From Strigamia acuminata (taxonomy: Eukaryota > Arthropoda > Chilopoda > Geophilomorpha > Linotaeniidae): DNA of 64,000 bases. Of this stretch, positions 37,701 through 51,800 are shown piece after piece; position 1 is the first letter of the stretch, and every line of letters starts with the position of its first letter. A program made the position numbers and the translations under genes. The stretch is from assembly GCA_949358305.1 (NCBI GenBank), contig OX442315.1:29724427-29788426 (forward strand), written 5' to 3'. The notes below the pieces were generated by a model. It was not told where the DNA came from. It did not search any database and saw only the letters and a program-made list of their open reading frames with translations.

Positions 37701-40700
37701 CCATTCTTAGAATACTTTAAATTTTTATTGAAACAAAAGTGAAATATGGCTGCACGGTTGGTTCTTGTACACTAATTGCAGCATTAACTGGTAGACAATA
37801 AAAGGGATCTTCAAGAATCGTGTTTCGTATACGAATTCGACGTTAAACTCTCACAAAACCATAATTTATACGCTTTTTCCTTTCCTTTTGCACATTGACT
37901 TTATAATGAAACCAGAATGCCATTTTGATTAACCTGTGTTTCTGGCCACCAGATGACACCGTCAATTATTCCTCTATAAACGGCCATCTTTTGATGACAA
38001 TTTATTATTACTCAGCTAATTCTTTAAAAAAAAGTGGTAATTCTGATTCTAATTACATCATTTCTAACATTTACTGCCTGTAAACTAGACACGCTAGCTT
38101 CATTTTGGTATTGTAGATGAAAGTAGTTTAGTACCCCATCCTTGACTTTATTGGACCCATTTTCCGTTTGCTGAAAAGAACTTGAGAATGGCTAAAACCA
38201 CAGAAAACTCAATCCAGGTGAGTGGCTAGCTGTTACGTGCCATGCGGACCACACCTTCGTAATTCACCGATACAAAATAGTCAACAATACGGAAGCCAAA
38301 CAACACAGGCATTTGCTCCCAAATGCCAATGCTGCTTGGCTTCAGCTTCAGCGTTGTGTTCTAGTGGATACTAGGACAAAATATGATCTCAATGTTGACA
38401 TTTGGAATTTGCAAAGCAACATATTTTTTATTTATGAAACATTCCTTCAAAGAATAAAATTGAATCAACTAGAACACTTTGAAGATTGCCGACGAAAAAT
38501 TCCAGTGCAAAGAATATCCAACCAAAACCCAAAATAGACACATATAAAAAAACAATGTGGATTAATTCAAGCCCCATGTTCTGAGGGAGTACTGCCAGTA
38601 GCAAATAATACTGGTACTAATAGCCATCTTCAATACAATGGCATTTGCTGCTGCCAGTAACTATGGTAAGTTCTGTTTTATAGTTTCAAATGGGCAATAC
38701 AGCAACTGGCAGCAGTGATCTAACAATGCTTCCAGTCATTGTTACATGGCAGTAGTAAAAACAACCACTGAGCAATCTCTAACAGAATTTTCTCATGAAT
38801 TGTTTTGAGCGTAACCGTGGAGACAAACAAGAAAGCTAATTACACGCCTGCCTTTGATGTTAATACAATTGCTGCTCTTAAAAAAATCGAATTTCTGATA
38901 AGCTTTGCTGCAGGAAGGTGGGGCAATAAGAAGTCAATTTAATAATGTTATAAATATGTGCAGATATTTTTTAAATTATAAATAATCAAATTTTAATGGC
39001 AGTTAGTTTCGGGCAATACTTAACGTTCAAACGCCACTCAAATTCAATAAAAAACAACTTAATAAAATTCAAAAAAAAAAAAATTTAATTTTTTTAAAAA
39101 CTTATTTACGCCACACACAGCTGTTGCACCATCTGCTATATCCGTCAATCAGTAAAACTAGAAAAGAAAATTTGCTCGATAAAAAGCCTGAATTAATTAT
39201 ACCAAAAAAATATACATGTTTACATGTTTTTTTTTTGCCTTGCAGAAATCAAACTAAAAATTGATTTTTGCAAAAATTTCGTTTTCGTTTTAATAATTCC
39301 TTTGCACTTTGTGCCAGTTTTTGCTTTCCCAGAATTTTATTTATTAATTATTTATTTTTTTTACACTTTTAGGTTTTACTATCAATTTAACACGCACAAA
39401 CTGTCACGTTTGATTAAAACCACTTTGTGTTTGTGTCATGGAAACATACTTTGAAAAAAAAAGCAAAACACACAAAATCCTACCAATTAAAAATTAAAAA
39501 ACAATCAACCTTTTACATAGCCAATAGAAACCACAAGACAACAAGTGGCAGCCAAACAAAACAAAAAATAAAAATAAAAAAAAAACACTTAAACTTTTTC
39601 CAAACTCCCATTCTAACATGACACGTGACGACACGAGCAATTTAATAGTTTAGCATTCATGAATTGAAAACCAGTCGACGTAATAAGCAGCGGCATATGC
39701 GTCAATCACATGTGCAAACACCTCCGAGCACTGGTTACCATTCCAACATCAATACAGCACTGCAAAACAAAGCATAAATCTTAAAGGTTCTCTAACTTGT
39801 CACTATACGAAATGCCAGACACTGTTTCATTCCGACAGCAGCCATCTGCTTGCTTTCACTTTAAACACACAAATGACAAAAAAATAGATTGCGCACTCTA
39901 TGCCTATTCTACTTCAATGTGTAATGAGAAAAGTTGTGATAAACTAGAAAGCTCAAACTATCCAGTACTAGGGAAACCTATTCGACATGAGAGTCCCAAT
40001 AAAATCACCGCATGATAGTCTTCTGGCGTGTCTTTAAAAGACGAGAATTTGATTACCAATTCAGGTTTACCGAATAAAGCTGATAAAAATGTGCGCTAAA
40101 ACACCCTAAAAGATTTATAAAACAAAAACCATCATCTTCCGAAACGTATTAAATAGCAAAGCAGCTTTATTTGTAAAAATTTGTGAAATTTTAAGTCGAA
40201 AAAAATCAATAAAACATCAGTGATTTAATGTTACATAAAATTCACACATAAAAACCCATCTAAACCTTATAAACCGAGACAGCAGATAAAAATTGAAGAG
40301 CAAAATGAATAAAAGAGAATCAATTTTAAATTATAAAATAATTCACTTCAATTTTGCAGCTCGAACATAAAAACAAGAGCAACAAATTCTTTAATTTTAA
40401 GTTATCCAATAAGACTTAATCGGTTTAACTTGTTATAACTTGATTGGGAATTCAAATCACACAATGTGGTTAAAAGTAGATTACTTTTGTGTGGTTCGAG
40501 TAAAGTCCCTGGAAGCTCACTTGACCAGCTAGTAAGATACCTGCGGTTTGATTCTGGATCTGTATAATATATATCTCCAGACTCCAGCACATCAAGAATT
40601 GATAGTTGTCACCAGGGCGCGTGATAATAATTGTTTTCTTGTAATTATTTTTTCTAAGTTTGAATTGTCACTTGTCAATATCATTTCCAAATTTAAATTC

Positions 40701-41611
40701 GACTGGTTTAAGTCAACTTAACGTTATCAGCACGTAATTCATGGGGTAGTGTGAACAAACTCCTTGAATTTAATCATTCACATTATGCGTCACATACCTT
40801 ATCCTTTCTTGGTATGATTTATAAGTGCATAAACTAAAACTTTAATTCAACTCATTTGTTACATTTAATGTTACGTAATTTGTATGACTAACTGTATCAT
40901 ATTTGTCATTAAGCAAAGTGTATGAATAAATTTCAGTCCTTTCTTTCCCCAATGTTTTTAATGTTTGATGTGTTTCTCTTTGTTTCCAGATACGAACTGA
41001 CACACACGCACATAAAAATGTCCCGTTGACACTAATTGCTCGGATCAGTCAAATAATTGAATTGATTTTTGCACTAATTAAACAAACGCAACACCAAGCT
41101 TGTCTTATTACCAAGTTACTTTCTCCCCTTTCCCTTCCTCTTCCTTCTTCTGTATCTGTTTATTCATCTTATTGGCCCTTAATTCCTAACCTACCTGATT
41201 AGTTCCTCCAATATTGACAGAATGCTCGCCAAATAAAACGATCATATAATCAAAAATAATGAATAGGAAAATAAATGGCAAATAATCCGAAGAGGAGTAA
41301 AATAACCAAGCAAGCAACCAACCAACCATCAAGCTGCTCTGCTGCAAATCAACAAACAGCCCAGCTCGTAAAACCAACTGCAAACCAACTTGACCTATTT
41401 ACCACTGGAACTGCCCTAACTTCCTTTTTAAGGACGAACGGAGGATACCAAACTGCGTGCAACATTAACACATTCCAATAAACACTTTTTTGTTACTTAC
41501 TTAGTAATTACACGTCATTATGGCGTTGATAGAGTATGTTTACAAATTGAGCGTAGGAAATCAATAAGAAATACAAGTGCGAAAATTAATAGATGTTTCG
41601 GTGAGACTTAC

Positions 41612-42726
41612 CCTAGCGTTGTCATGGTGACAATTGTATACCAGAAGGCAGCCGGGATACTTGTAAAGGTGGTGGCGTCCATGTTTTTCTCGGCGTAGAA
41701 CATAACCGTGGCGAAAATGATAATGGCCATAGCCAAAGAGAACACGAGAAAGCCAAGTTCAGAGGCGCAAGACTTAAGAGTATAGCCCAGGATGCGTAGA
41801 CCCTGGGAATGTCGAGAAAATTTGAAGATCCGGAAGACCCGGAAGACCCTCAAAGTCACAAAGGCCCCGGAAACATCATCGTTGTCCGTTATGCCCAAAC
41901 CGATGTAGTACGGCAAGATGGCGACCACGTCGATGACGCTCATAACGCTTCGCATGAACTTGCACCGGTCCGGTGCCGCGAAGAGCCGAAGAAGGTATTC
42001 GGCGGTGAAGATCATGACGCAGGCAGTGTCCAAACAGAAGAAGACGATTTTGTACCGCTCCCCGCAGGACAAGTGCTGATTGGAAGCCACTCGACGACCG
42101 CAAGGTACTGTCTCGATGACATTGGCCATGACGGAAACTGCGATGAAGAACCCGGTGACGTAATAGAAAACTAAGGCCGAGGTGCCGGTGTGCGGGTTCT
42201 CGAAAGCCCGCCACATGCGCTCCCTGATGGATCCCAGGGCGGCCAGCTTGTCATCTCCGTTTTCCGATATGCGGTCTTCGAGGAGGCGCTCGGCATTTTC
42301 CCGCTTTCGGTCGCGGTAGTCCTCGTAACAACAGTCGCCGATCACATCCGGAGTAATCCCGAAGAAGGCCAACTCTTCGTCGTACGAGGTAAGACATTCG
42401 TGCTTGGGATAATGTAGCTTGCCCGTACGGTAGAAGTTGAGCACATGTCGGAACAAATCCGGATCGCGGTCGAAAAAATATTCTTTGTTGTCTTCGTCGT
42501 AGAAGAAATCCTTCTCGTTCGAACCCAGCAGTGTGTCCGGGTACTTTTCCAGCGTGTTTCGCCACGTTTCGAATCGCCGCCCACTCACGTTGATGTAGAG
42601 CTTCTCGTCGTCTCGTCGGACACGTTCTTTCGGGATCGGTGGTGCCGGAAGTGGATTATTGGCAATCGGTACCCAGCCAATAGCTGCTGCCCGGGCAAAG
42701 GGCAGCCAGGCCGCTACCGAAGCCAT
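41612..42726 (-). CDS. Shal: Shal/Kv4 voltage-gated K+ channel, first coding exon
   Basis: This exon encodes residues 1-371 of an A-type K+ channel subunit (plasma membrane tetramer, subthreshold transient K+ current in neurons and muscle). The N-terminus [18 protein letters not shown] is the Kv4-type KChIP-binding segment. The T1 domain carries the zinc motif HX5CX20CC (H105, C111, C132, C133). S1-S3 follow at about 184-276, then S4 at about 287-309 with R293, R296, R299, K302 and R305, S5 at about 322-344, and the pore helix ending TMTTL. I chose the ATG at 42,726 because it gives the conserved Kv4 N-terminus; the frame stays open 20 codons upstream but without an ATG. The exon ends in two bases of a glycine codon before GTAAGT, so the intron is phase 2 inside the selectivity filter. 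Family assignment is essentially certain; the species-level ortholog is not determined. Confidence 0.97.
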
Positions 42727-43260
42727 CGGCGGACCAACCAGGCTGCTGTGCTCGCACTCGCTGGCTTGCTTTTTCGCTTCAGTCAAATGGCATTTACGTT
42801 AGTCGTTACAAAACACTGGTCGGCTGTACAAATGTCACTTACGGTACTTCGCCGCTCCACTTTAAGTGAGTCTAACCCGGACTAATGCTGGCTGTGGCTG
42901 TTGCTGTGGCTGGCATGACGCTCGTGACGCATGCTTCGCCAATTAAACTATTTCTTCAGTTTAGCATCGTGGAAACTCATCCATTCGTCGGCTCGTGCGT
43001 GCCGGGCGAATAGCACTCCATTGCTGGCATTTGAGTCACACATAACCCGCGGTGAATGGATGTCGGCTGGAAAATCCACCAGCTGCATTCCCCTATGCTT
43101 TTGTGTCCATCGCCATTTTGACTGGCGATGGTGTGGTGGGCGATTTCGCCAGCAGATGGAGTCGAGTGAGTTGGTGCGGGGAGCGAGTGAGCTCGCCCGA
43201 TGAGTTGCTATAGAAACCGGGTGACGCACACTAGGTATTTTTCGTTGAGCCCCAGCCACA
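42727..43260 (-). promoter_or_regulatory. Shal: Shal 5' leader and promoter region
   Basis: This stretch upstream of the Shal ATG is visibly more GC-rich than the intron or the intergenic DNA beyond it, as expected for a leader and proximal promoter. No TATA box or splice acceptor could be singled out, so transcription start and any 5' non-coding exons are undetermined. Several open frames on the opposite strand over the first exon are shadows. Confidence 0.5.
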
Positions 43261-45041
43261 CATAGGGATGTGATTGGTTGAATTGCGGGTGGAGTGTGTT
43301 TGGACTTGAGGAAAAAATGAGTTAAAAATTGCGAGAGACAAAAAATTGATATACCTTAATTAATGTTGGTGTTTTTCTCCTCATGTTTTACAATTTTAAT
43401 GAGAATTTTTTTTTTTCTTTTTTCGATGTTAAAGATCTTGTTTATTATCATTTCATATTTTTTGGCTGCTTTTATCGATGTTTATATTTGAAAACAATAA
43501 CTGACGTGGAGAATGGAAGGAATAAATCGCATCATCATTTCTTTATCGTTGTGTCTATACGGCGTCGTATAATCGATTCGATTAAAAATAGATTTTCTTA
43601 ATTTACAACATAAATTTATTTACATCATATTAGAAAATATTATACAAAAAATTTGTGTATAAAATATTTAATTTGAGCTCGGTCGTTGCTTCTTCTCACC
43701 AATCGTTCCTTCATTTGCAGGTTTAAACTTAAACCGGGCCGAAGATCGAGAGAATTTTCAGAGAGGAAAAGTCTTTCTTTAGAATTGAAATAAAGAAGTT
43801 GATGCCCGTATGTTGGCTTGGGCTTGACACGTCAAAAAAACCTAAATTCTTTAGATAAGTATGAATTTCCATGCCAGTTAAAGCGGAAGTTTTCTGACAA
43901 TTGAAATTTCAGCTCCCTGCGGTTTCAAACAGATAACAAAAATTAACTCTCCGAATATGGCACTGCAGGACTATTATTTTTGATATAATATAACATCAAA
44001 ATAATTTATAGCGTACATTGAAATGTTCCAATTTCTTAAATCAAATTAATTTTTGTGTCGATGCCATTATTGTTATCATCAAATAACAAAACGTCAGTGA
44101 AGTGGGAATGAATTCGTTACTGGATTCGTCTGTTTTTTTCTCTCTTTCGAAAGGATTTAAATTTATGAGACCTGTGATGATGTTTTGGCTCCTAAAATAA
44201 ATTCAATTTAAGCCAAATTTAAGCTCGCTCATCTGGCATCGACTTTTGTTTTCATTTGTGGGCCAAATTTAAATGCAACAACTCATTGACTAATTCTTCC
44301 AGTTTGTTTTGTACGATGAACCTTAAAGGAGTTGGTAAATAGTGTTCTAAAAGTAAAAAATTACTCCGTAATACATTTTATGTTTAAATAAATGCTGTGT
44401 AATGAAATACAGTCTCCTTTGCTGTTTCTTCGACCTGAAGTCGTTACTTACGGTCATCGTTTTTCCTACGAGAAACGTAATGATTATAGGGCGACGAGAT
44501 GCATGCCCACACATAAATTACAACCAAAACAACGTGTTGTAAGCAAATATTAATCACAATTGCAATTGAAATTTCAACACAAACTTCATTAAGCTTTAGC
44601 AAGATAAGTTTTTTGTTTCAGTTTTCGATTACTACGTGCAATTTCGCCTACAATTTGCACACATGACATTTGCAGTCTAATTATAGGTGATCTGTTTTAA
44701 TTAGGTATCTAGTTTATGCACATTTTTATTTCGTGGGTAATTGGTTCGGGAAAAGAAATCTGTAAAGAAAAGTTTAAAAAAAATAAAGAATAAGATAAAA
44801 AAAAACTCCTCCATCTTCATTAGTTTTTGATTTCAATGACTGTAATTATAGATGCGGTATCTGTGCATAAATCATGATCATGTTTGATGATAAATCAAAA
44901 CAATACTGCAACAAACTGCTGCTAAATTAATCCCATGTTGTCAGTGTCGTATCACCGCACAGACGCAAGAGGCGCTCACCTATGGCCTCGGTTTCTGCCG
45001 ATTCAATGTCCTGTCGACGTTTTTCGGCTATTTTTGCGTGA

Positions 45042-45127
45042 AGAAATAGTAGTTTTAAATTTACATTTTGTAAAATGTATTATCATTTGCAAACTAATAC
45101 ATTTTGTAAAATTAAAACTTCTATTTC
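45042..45127. repeat. Imperfect 86-bp hairpin
   Basis: GAAATAGTAGTTTTAAATTT and the reverse complement of AAAATTAAAACTTCTATTTC pair with a few mismatches. ACATTTTGTAAAAT occurs in both arms. It may be a small foldback element or an intergenic hairpin RNA. Confidence 0.5.
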
Positions 45128-46977
45128 TTATGCGTATCTCGGGGTTCTAGTAAAGAAAATTAAATCACAATTTCAATCGCTTGTTGAAATTATCATTTAA
45201 TTCTCTTTATTTTAAGAAATGCATTCCGAGTATTATTTTCCAAATGCATTTTTTTCAATTGTATTAATGGAATGCATTATTTAATGTACAAATAATACAA
45301 TAAATTCTGCGAAATGCTATACATTTTGGAATGCATTAAAGTGAAAAAGCAATTTCTTGTAAAATATATTTTTATATATGGGAACATCAATTTTAGTTTC
45401 CGCTGATACCAGTATGTGCAGCGCCAGTGCCACAAAAAGTGCATACTTAAAATGTTAAAATTTGGAAAGGAAATGCATCATAATTTGACATTTTGGCTCC
45501 TGACTTTTAGTTTTCTTTTTAAACTCCACATCCCATTGCTTTGAGTCAATTAAAATTCCGTGTTCGCAATTCCGTTAAAACGACAGGATATAGCAACATA
45601 TGTCAAAGTTGCCTACTCACCTGTTAAAGTCTAATTGAGAGTTAATGATATGTCACTATAAAATAGTGCAGATATGTGTTCCACACAAGAACAAAACTGT
45701 TTTATTGATTACAAAAAAAATTACAATTACCCCTGTTTCACGCACAAAAAACAAATTATACCTCCAAAACATATTTTCAAAGTAAAATTGCATTTTTATT
45801 ATTTATTTCCTTTTCTTTTTCAAAATATGTGACAATGTGACGAAAATATGTTGACCTTGGTTAAAGTTTAAAATAAAAAGCACTAAAATCTTTAAAACTT
45901 TATTTGTGGAATGTATTTGTGTTTGACTCTTGCCTCGTGTATACTAGGACAGTCATTTCCTTCGTGAAAGGTACAAAAATCTTAACCCACTTTTATGATT
46001 CATTTACGAGGGTGGATAAAATGGAAACTGCATCTCTCTTGAGTCTCGACTCAACTATTTCCGCTGGGATTGATGCATTTAATAAGTCCCGGATGAGAAT
46101 GCCGGGTCCTCTGTTGGGACTACGTATAAGGCATCATTTCAACACTATTATTAGGTAATGGGTTTTAGCTAGATTAAAAGGATTTTCACCTTTTTTTCAA
46201 GAGTAATGGAAGAGAAAATGTGATAAGAAAATAAATTGAAGATTTCCCATTAATAAATGAAAAAAAAATCCACAAATTAAATCCAAAATGATCAATTCTT
46301 TTAAATTTTGGTTTCTTTTTGTAAATTAAAAATGAAAAACCTTTTTAAAAATTCAATAAAACTTATCACAAAAGCAATCAGTTGTAAATTCTGACTTAAG
46401 ACATTGCAAAGCATTGAAATCAATAGGTTAAGCAAGCGGAAGATACAATTAAAACATTTTTTTCCGCTTTGTCTTCTACTCCGTATAATAGAAAACTATC
46501 CACCCACATAATACATTTCCATTTCTACTTTTCTCTGGTCCACTGGATCAAGAATTAAACTAACGTTTTGGAAATTCATATTTATTGAATTAATATTTCT
46601 TATTTCTAATTTTTCTATCTGCTCGTTCAGCTTTAAGCATTTGCTTTTTCTGTTTGTGTAATCACGAAATGCCATCACCATCTGAATGAAAATGTTCACG
46701 TATTTTAATTTGCTAAGAAGAAGCTAATAAAATATGCTAATCCGTTACCACTATAGCTGCAGCATGCAGTAAATTTGCATGTGAATACATGAGGATCAAA
46801 ACTGAAGTTGTACTAATTGAATGGAAAATTTTATTATAATTTTGATCCAGGCAGTAAAGGACAAGTCGTCTTAAGGACTTAACAGTCATCACCGGGTGTC
46901 CTCGTAGAAGCTAAAGTATAGCAGTAAATTATGAACAGTGCCATCTTTTTGCATTGAGATTTAGCATTTCAAGGTTT

Positions 46978-47002
46978 TTATTTTATTTTATTTTATATTT
47001 CC
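46978..47002. repeat. (ATTTT)n short tandem repeat
   Basis: Four to five TTTTA units. Confidence 0.7.
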
Positions 47003-48864
47003 CAATCCAGTCCATGCAATCACGAAAAAATATGTCTTTACCTACTATAAATCTGGTAAAAAGACGTTTTAGAAATTGTCCCATTACGGTGACCAAATAG
47101 AGCAAGATTTGTTTTCATGGTGTCACCATAAGTCAACTATATTTTATGACTTGTAAAAAAAAGACCATTATTCTTTCATTTTCATTAATTTTTACTTAAC
47201 TTTAGTCAGAACCGATGAAATCTAACTTATTAAGATATGTAGAAGAAATTAATGAAATATAATGCATATTTTTTAGGACGAAGGTACTAGCAAAAATGCC
47301 TCATCATTTCGTAGAATTATTTCATTCAACTGCTCGGTTTACAGAATCAAATGTGAAATAGTATTTCAAAAAATAATGTGAGATGCAACTCAGATGTAAT
47401 TCTCGGTATGGCATAGATATCATCACTCCCACAAGAGGATAGAAGTTTCCTAGATCTCAAACATAACTCAAAATCTGCTGGTTAATGCGATTTTCCCCTT
47501 AAGGAATAAGAAACCAAATGCAATTGCATCAAACTAAAGGAAAAAAGTTACTTCACCACGTACAAGGAAATAAGCTGTTTGAAGGTGAAAAAAATATTTG
47601 ATCAACAAATAAACGGTAGAAATATATTCCTTTTCAGCAACATAACTTAAGATATTAAAATTTCATATTAAAACGTTAAACTTAATAACATAACAAGGTT
47701 TTTATTCATTTTAAAATTTTAATATTATTTGCATATTATTGCAATCAAAAAAGAAAGAATAATTTCATTATATCTCTGCAGAGACGATGCAGCAACGTTC
47801 AAATTCTCAATCAAATCAAACAAACTCAATATTTGATTCATACGTGTGTTGCCTACACGCAGATACAATTCCTTATTTCAATTTTCTAATTAAATAACTG
47901 TCACGAGATGATTTCAGCGTGAAACTCGCTTGGAAAATAATTTGCCTAATTTAGTAAAAATTTAAAAATTATTATTATATTATAAAACGAATTTCACTAA
48001 ATTGGCCAAATAAATTGTATGCTCGGATTTGAGTCACTTGATTGCTGTTTACAATAGGTTATACGCATGTAATGCCACTTTGCAATTATCGCTGTCACTT
48101 TAATAGATGGACATAATTTTGGTCATTAAACGTGACTACTCGACTCGTTTGTTTATCTGATAGAGTATCACTTACTAATTTCGAATTACTACTATTTTCC
48201 CATGCAGATGTATCTATTGGTGTCTTGTATTGATTTATTTTTCGAGTTGAAAGTCAACTTGTCATTCTGCAGGATGTTTATTTGGAATTTCGATTATGAT
48301 GTCCTTCCTGCAATCTAGAATATGTCGTTTTGACATTTAAACGTAATTTTTTCTTCTTCTAGTTATGACAAATGAACACAATAGATCCGAGTGACACGAA
48401 TGAATAGGGATTTTAATTGTGTAAAAATAATTAATAAAATCAGTTATATTACAGTTTACATGACTTCTAAATTCAAGCCAAACAAATCTATTTGGTAATG
48501 ACATAATTATAAGTGTTACTACTCTAATTTTTACAATTGACACAATTGTTATTTATGTCCCTTATCTGCCAACAACTTTTACAATTTTATTCTTTATATA
48601 TTTGTATATATTTATAACAATTAAATCAATTTATAAATGAATAAAAAATAAAAATTAAAAACACTTTTTATATTTTATAATTATTATTATTACTTGTATT
48701 TGAAAATTGTTATAACTGGTAAGCATATTTCGATTTCCAAGACATAATATTTATAAGTTTAATTACACCTTTGTCTGAATATATCTACAACTTTTGTGTA
48801 AAATCTAAAATTACATTTGGATAGGGAAGAAAATATTTTATTTTATTTTTTCGTTTTCACGCTT

Positions 48865-51800
48865 TTACGATTCGCCAACTAAATCGACTTTTTCCACACT
48901 TGTAAACATTTCATCGGTCGTTATCGAAGATGTTAAATCAACGCAACTTATTCCAATATTTTCCTCATCTCCCAAACGTTCGAGTTGCTGCGACAGAATT
49001 TCAAGATCCTTAAAAAATATTAAATTATTAATATTAAAAAAAAAATTAATTTAAATTAAATTTTTTTTACTTTTTGTAAACACATATTCTTTGTTAATGT
49101 CTCTTCTAGTGTCCGAAAAAGTTTTCTGTTAATCTCACGTTGATTTTCATCTCCTTTATCCTTAATAAAATCCACAACTCTTTTAACAGTAAGTTTATCG
49201 CCACTTAATGCGTGCGATGATTTATCTGTTATGTATATAACCGTCAAAAGTTAATGGCGATAAAAATTAAAATAATAGAAACAAAGCACTTACCTGCACG
49301 ACGTTCCATGCAATAATACTGAATTATCGCTTCTTTGCGTATTAGATCGTCTGCCATCGCACTATTACTTTCTTCTAAATGATTAACCTGAAATTTAATA
49401 AAAAATAATAAAAATGTGTAACAACCTTGTACTTTAATTCCGCTTAAATTCAGACAAATTTCATCAATGCTACTCAGATTTCGCGAGGCAACTATAAATT
49501 TAATTATATTTTTACGTTTTTATTGTTGTTTCCTATGATGAGGGTGCTACCACTACCAACGCAATAAAGCGCGCAGTGCATTATGGGTTCTTTAGAAGTA
49601 CCAAAATTAAACAAACACACGTATGTAGCAGCGTGTTAGTACAATTTTTGGAGTTTGCAAAAGCCCGCAAAGCATTACGCACCTTGTTCAAACATGAGAC
49701 TTACTATTAGCTCATGACCAGGTTCATTATTAATGTTTTTAAGTCAAAGTGGATTTTTCCCTTTGATGTATTTTAATGGGAAAATATGCTACCAAAGGCA
49801 TTTTTCCAGTTATTCTCTTTTATTAACTATTTCTAACTTCTGATTGGTTGTTTACTCTGTTCTAGTTGCTCGTGAGTCGTGACCTGCAGCAAATTCTTTC
49901 TTTCCGCCGCTTAGTTTACAGTTAGTTACACTTGCTCACGGTTATACATAGCAAACACCAGTTATTTGACGAAACGAACGGCATTAAAGTATTAATTTGT
50001 TCGTAAATAATTTTTGAAATGTGATCAAAAAATCATAACATATACGAGACTCTGGATTTCTCTTATTTGCGTGGTTTACTACAAATTGTGACAAGATCTC
50101 GCTGTTTGTATAAAAACATTTTATTGTATTTTAAAAAAAAATTAAAACAAAAATAATTACATAATTAGAAATAAACCTACTTTTTCTTCCAAAATCCATT
50201 TATCTTCTTGTACGGCTGTTAGCCTAATAACGAGGTCATTGTTTTCTTGTTCCAGAACATTCGCAGGTGTTGGAGACTATTAAATAAATTGCGCTTAATT
50301 TAATTCATTATCACTTCTAATGGACGGAATTACCCTTACGCCGTTCTCTTTATCCAATTGCCCACTCATCAAACTCCAAGAACTAATCGAACTCGTGTCA
50401 GCTCGATCCATCTTGTCTTCCGGTGGTTTAAACGCATTCGCTACATATTTATAATAAAAAATTTTAATTTTTTATCAAAATAAAATGTATTTGCCATTGT
50501 TTATCACCTTCGACCGATCTCGTTTGTGTGGAGTTATTCAAAGCCTCTTCGAGTCTTTCTTGCAATTTTTCTGCGCGATTTCTCTCCATTTGAAGTTGTC
50601 TTTTCAGATCCTTCACCTAACCAATTTTAAGTAATAAATTTTAGCAAAAATAATAATAACAATTATTTATAGACACGTACAATTGAAGCGCCTTTTTTAT
50701 CGTGTATTTTTCTATCTTCAATAATGTCCTTTGCATCCTGCACGAGTTTACTTATAGTTTTCTCACATTCGGTCTTTTCTACTTTACATGTTTCTAGACG
50801 TGTCTTCAAATCCTACATTAAATTCACAATTATTTACGACATTTTCCCACCAAATAAAACATTTATTCATCCATATTTACCTCAATTTCCTGCGAATAGT
50901 CTTGTTCCATTTTGGAAATAACATTATCACTTTCAGTTTTACTCTTCGTTAACATCGATTCGTAATGTTTTTTTGTATTTTCCAATGATTCCTAAAACAA
51001 GCAAATTCAAATTAAATTTAAATTAAATTTTGTACGCGACTTTAACCCTAAACCTCTGTTTCGTTTAGTCTTCTTTCAAACCATCCCTTAGTACATGCGA
51101 GCGATTGAACCTGTGTTTCAAAGTCTTCAATCTGCACTCGCAATTCTTCTACCTCAATGGCTTTAAACTGTAATTAAAGCATACCGGTAATTATTTTTAA
51201 AACATATTTTAACGGGTGATTTTGTGTCTACCGTTTCCTGCTCTAATTTGTCATTCAAGTCACTAAGTTTTTGGGCATATTCTGTATTCAACTGTAATAA
51301 TTCTTCCTTATGTTGTTCCGCTTTTTTCTGCATGTTGATAGCCATCTCGTCCATAAGGCACTTTCTTTTATCAGCCACTTTCTTAGTTTCATCCAAATTC
51401 TTGCTCAATTCTGCAACTTCCTCTTCCAGACTATTTGCTCGAGTTACCAAACTCTCATTTAAATTTGTAGCATCCTAAAAGAAGACGAATAATGATAGAA
51501 AACGCGCAACAAATGTCGATAAATCGAGTATCAAATATACTTGAAACTGTTTCGATAAATGCTCTATTTCTCCTCTTGAATCAGTCAGATGCAATTTTAA
51601 GTTCTCATTTTCATTTCGCAGGTCCAGTAATTTATCAGCGGACTGTTCATTAACCTAAAAATAAAAATAAATTAAAAACAATATTTAAAAATAAACAATC
51701 ATAGATCATTGCATTACTTCAGTTTCTTTTAACGTTAGTTGTTCTTCCAAAGACTGTGTCTTTCCCCGCATCTTATCTTTATACACCATGAAATTCTGGA

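Larger units (their letters stand above)
410..41611 (-). other. Shal: Giant (41.2 kb) intron 1 of Shal/Kv4
   Basis: The intron runs from GTAAGT at the exon 1 donor to TTATTTATTAG before exon 2. It is AT-rich with many A/T homopolymers. All open frames I examined inside it are 60-130 codons with AT-biased composition and no recognisable domain, so I support no nested protein gene. It contains the palindrome, hAT, MITE, dispersed-repeat and tRNA-like features listed separately; stretches between those entries show nothing I can name. From memory, vertebrate KCND genes also have a first intron in the pore region, some of them very long, so position and size look like shared family architecture. 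Confidence 0.93.
43261..48864. other. Intergenic AT-rich stretch, no gene recognised
   Basis: Between the Shal 5' end and the GRIPAP1 stop codon I find only short AT-biased frames (up to 84 codons) without domains. Visible items are the hairpin at 45,042-45,127, several GGAATGCATT copies at 45,220-45,340 and an (ATTTT)n run near 46,980. Shal leader exons could extend into this region. Confidence 0.6.

Noticed and set aside
42727-42786. 20-codon upstream extension of the Shal frame
   Set aside because: There is no ATG in it (the first codon is TTG), and an extension would bury the conserved N-terminal KChIP-binding segment.
41809-42885. Several long open frames on the plus strand and other minus frames over Shal exon 1
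   Set aside because: Shadows of the conserved GC-rich Shal exon. None has domain content.
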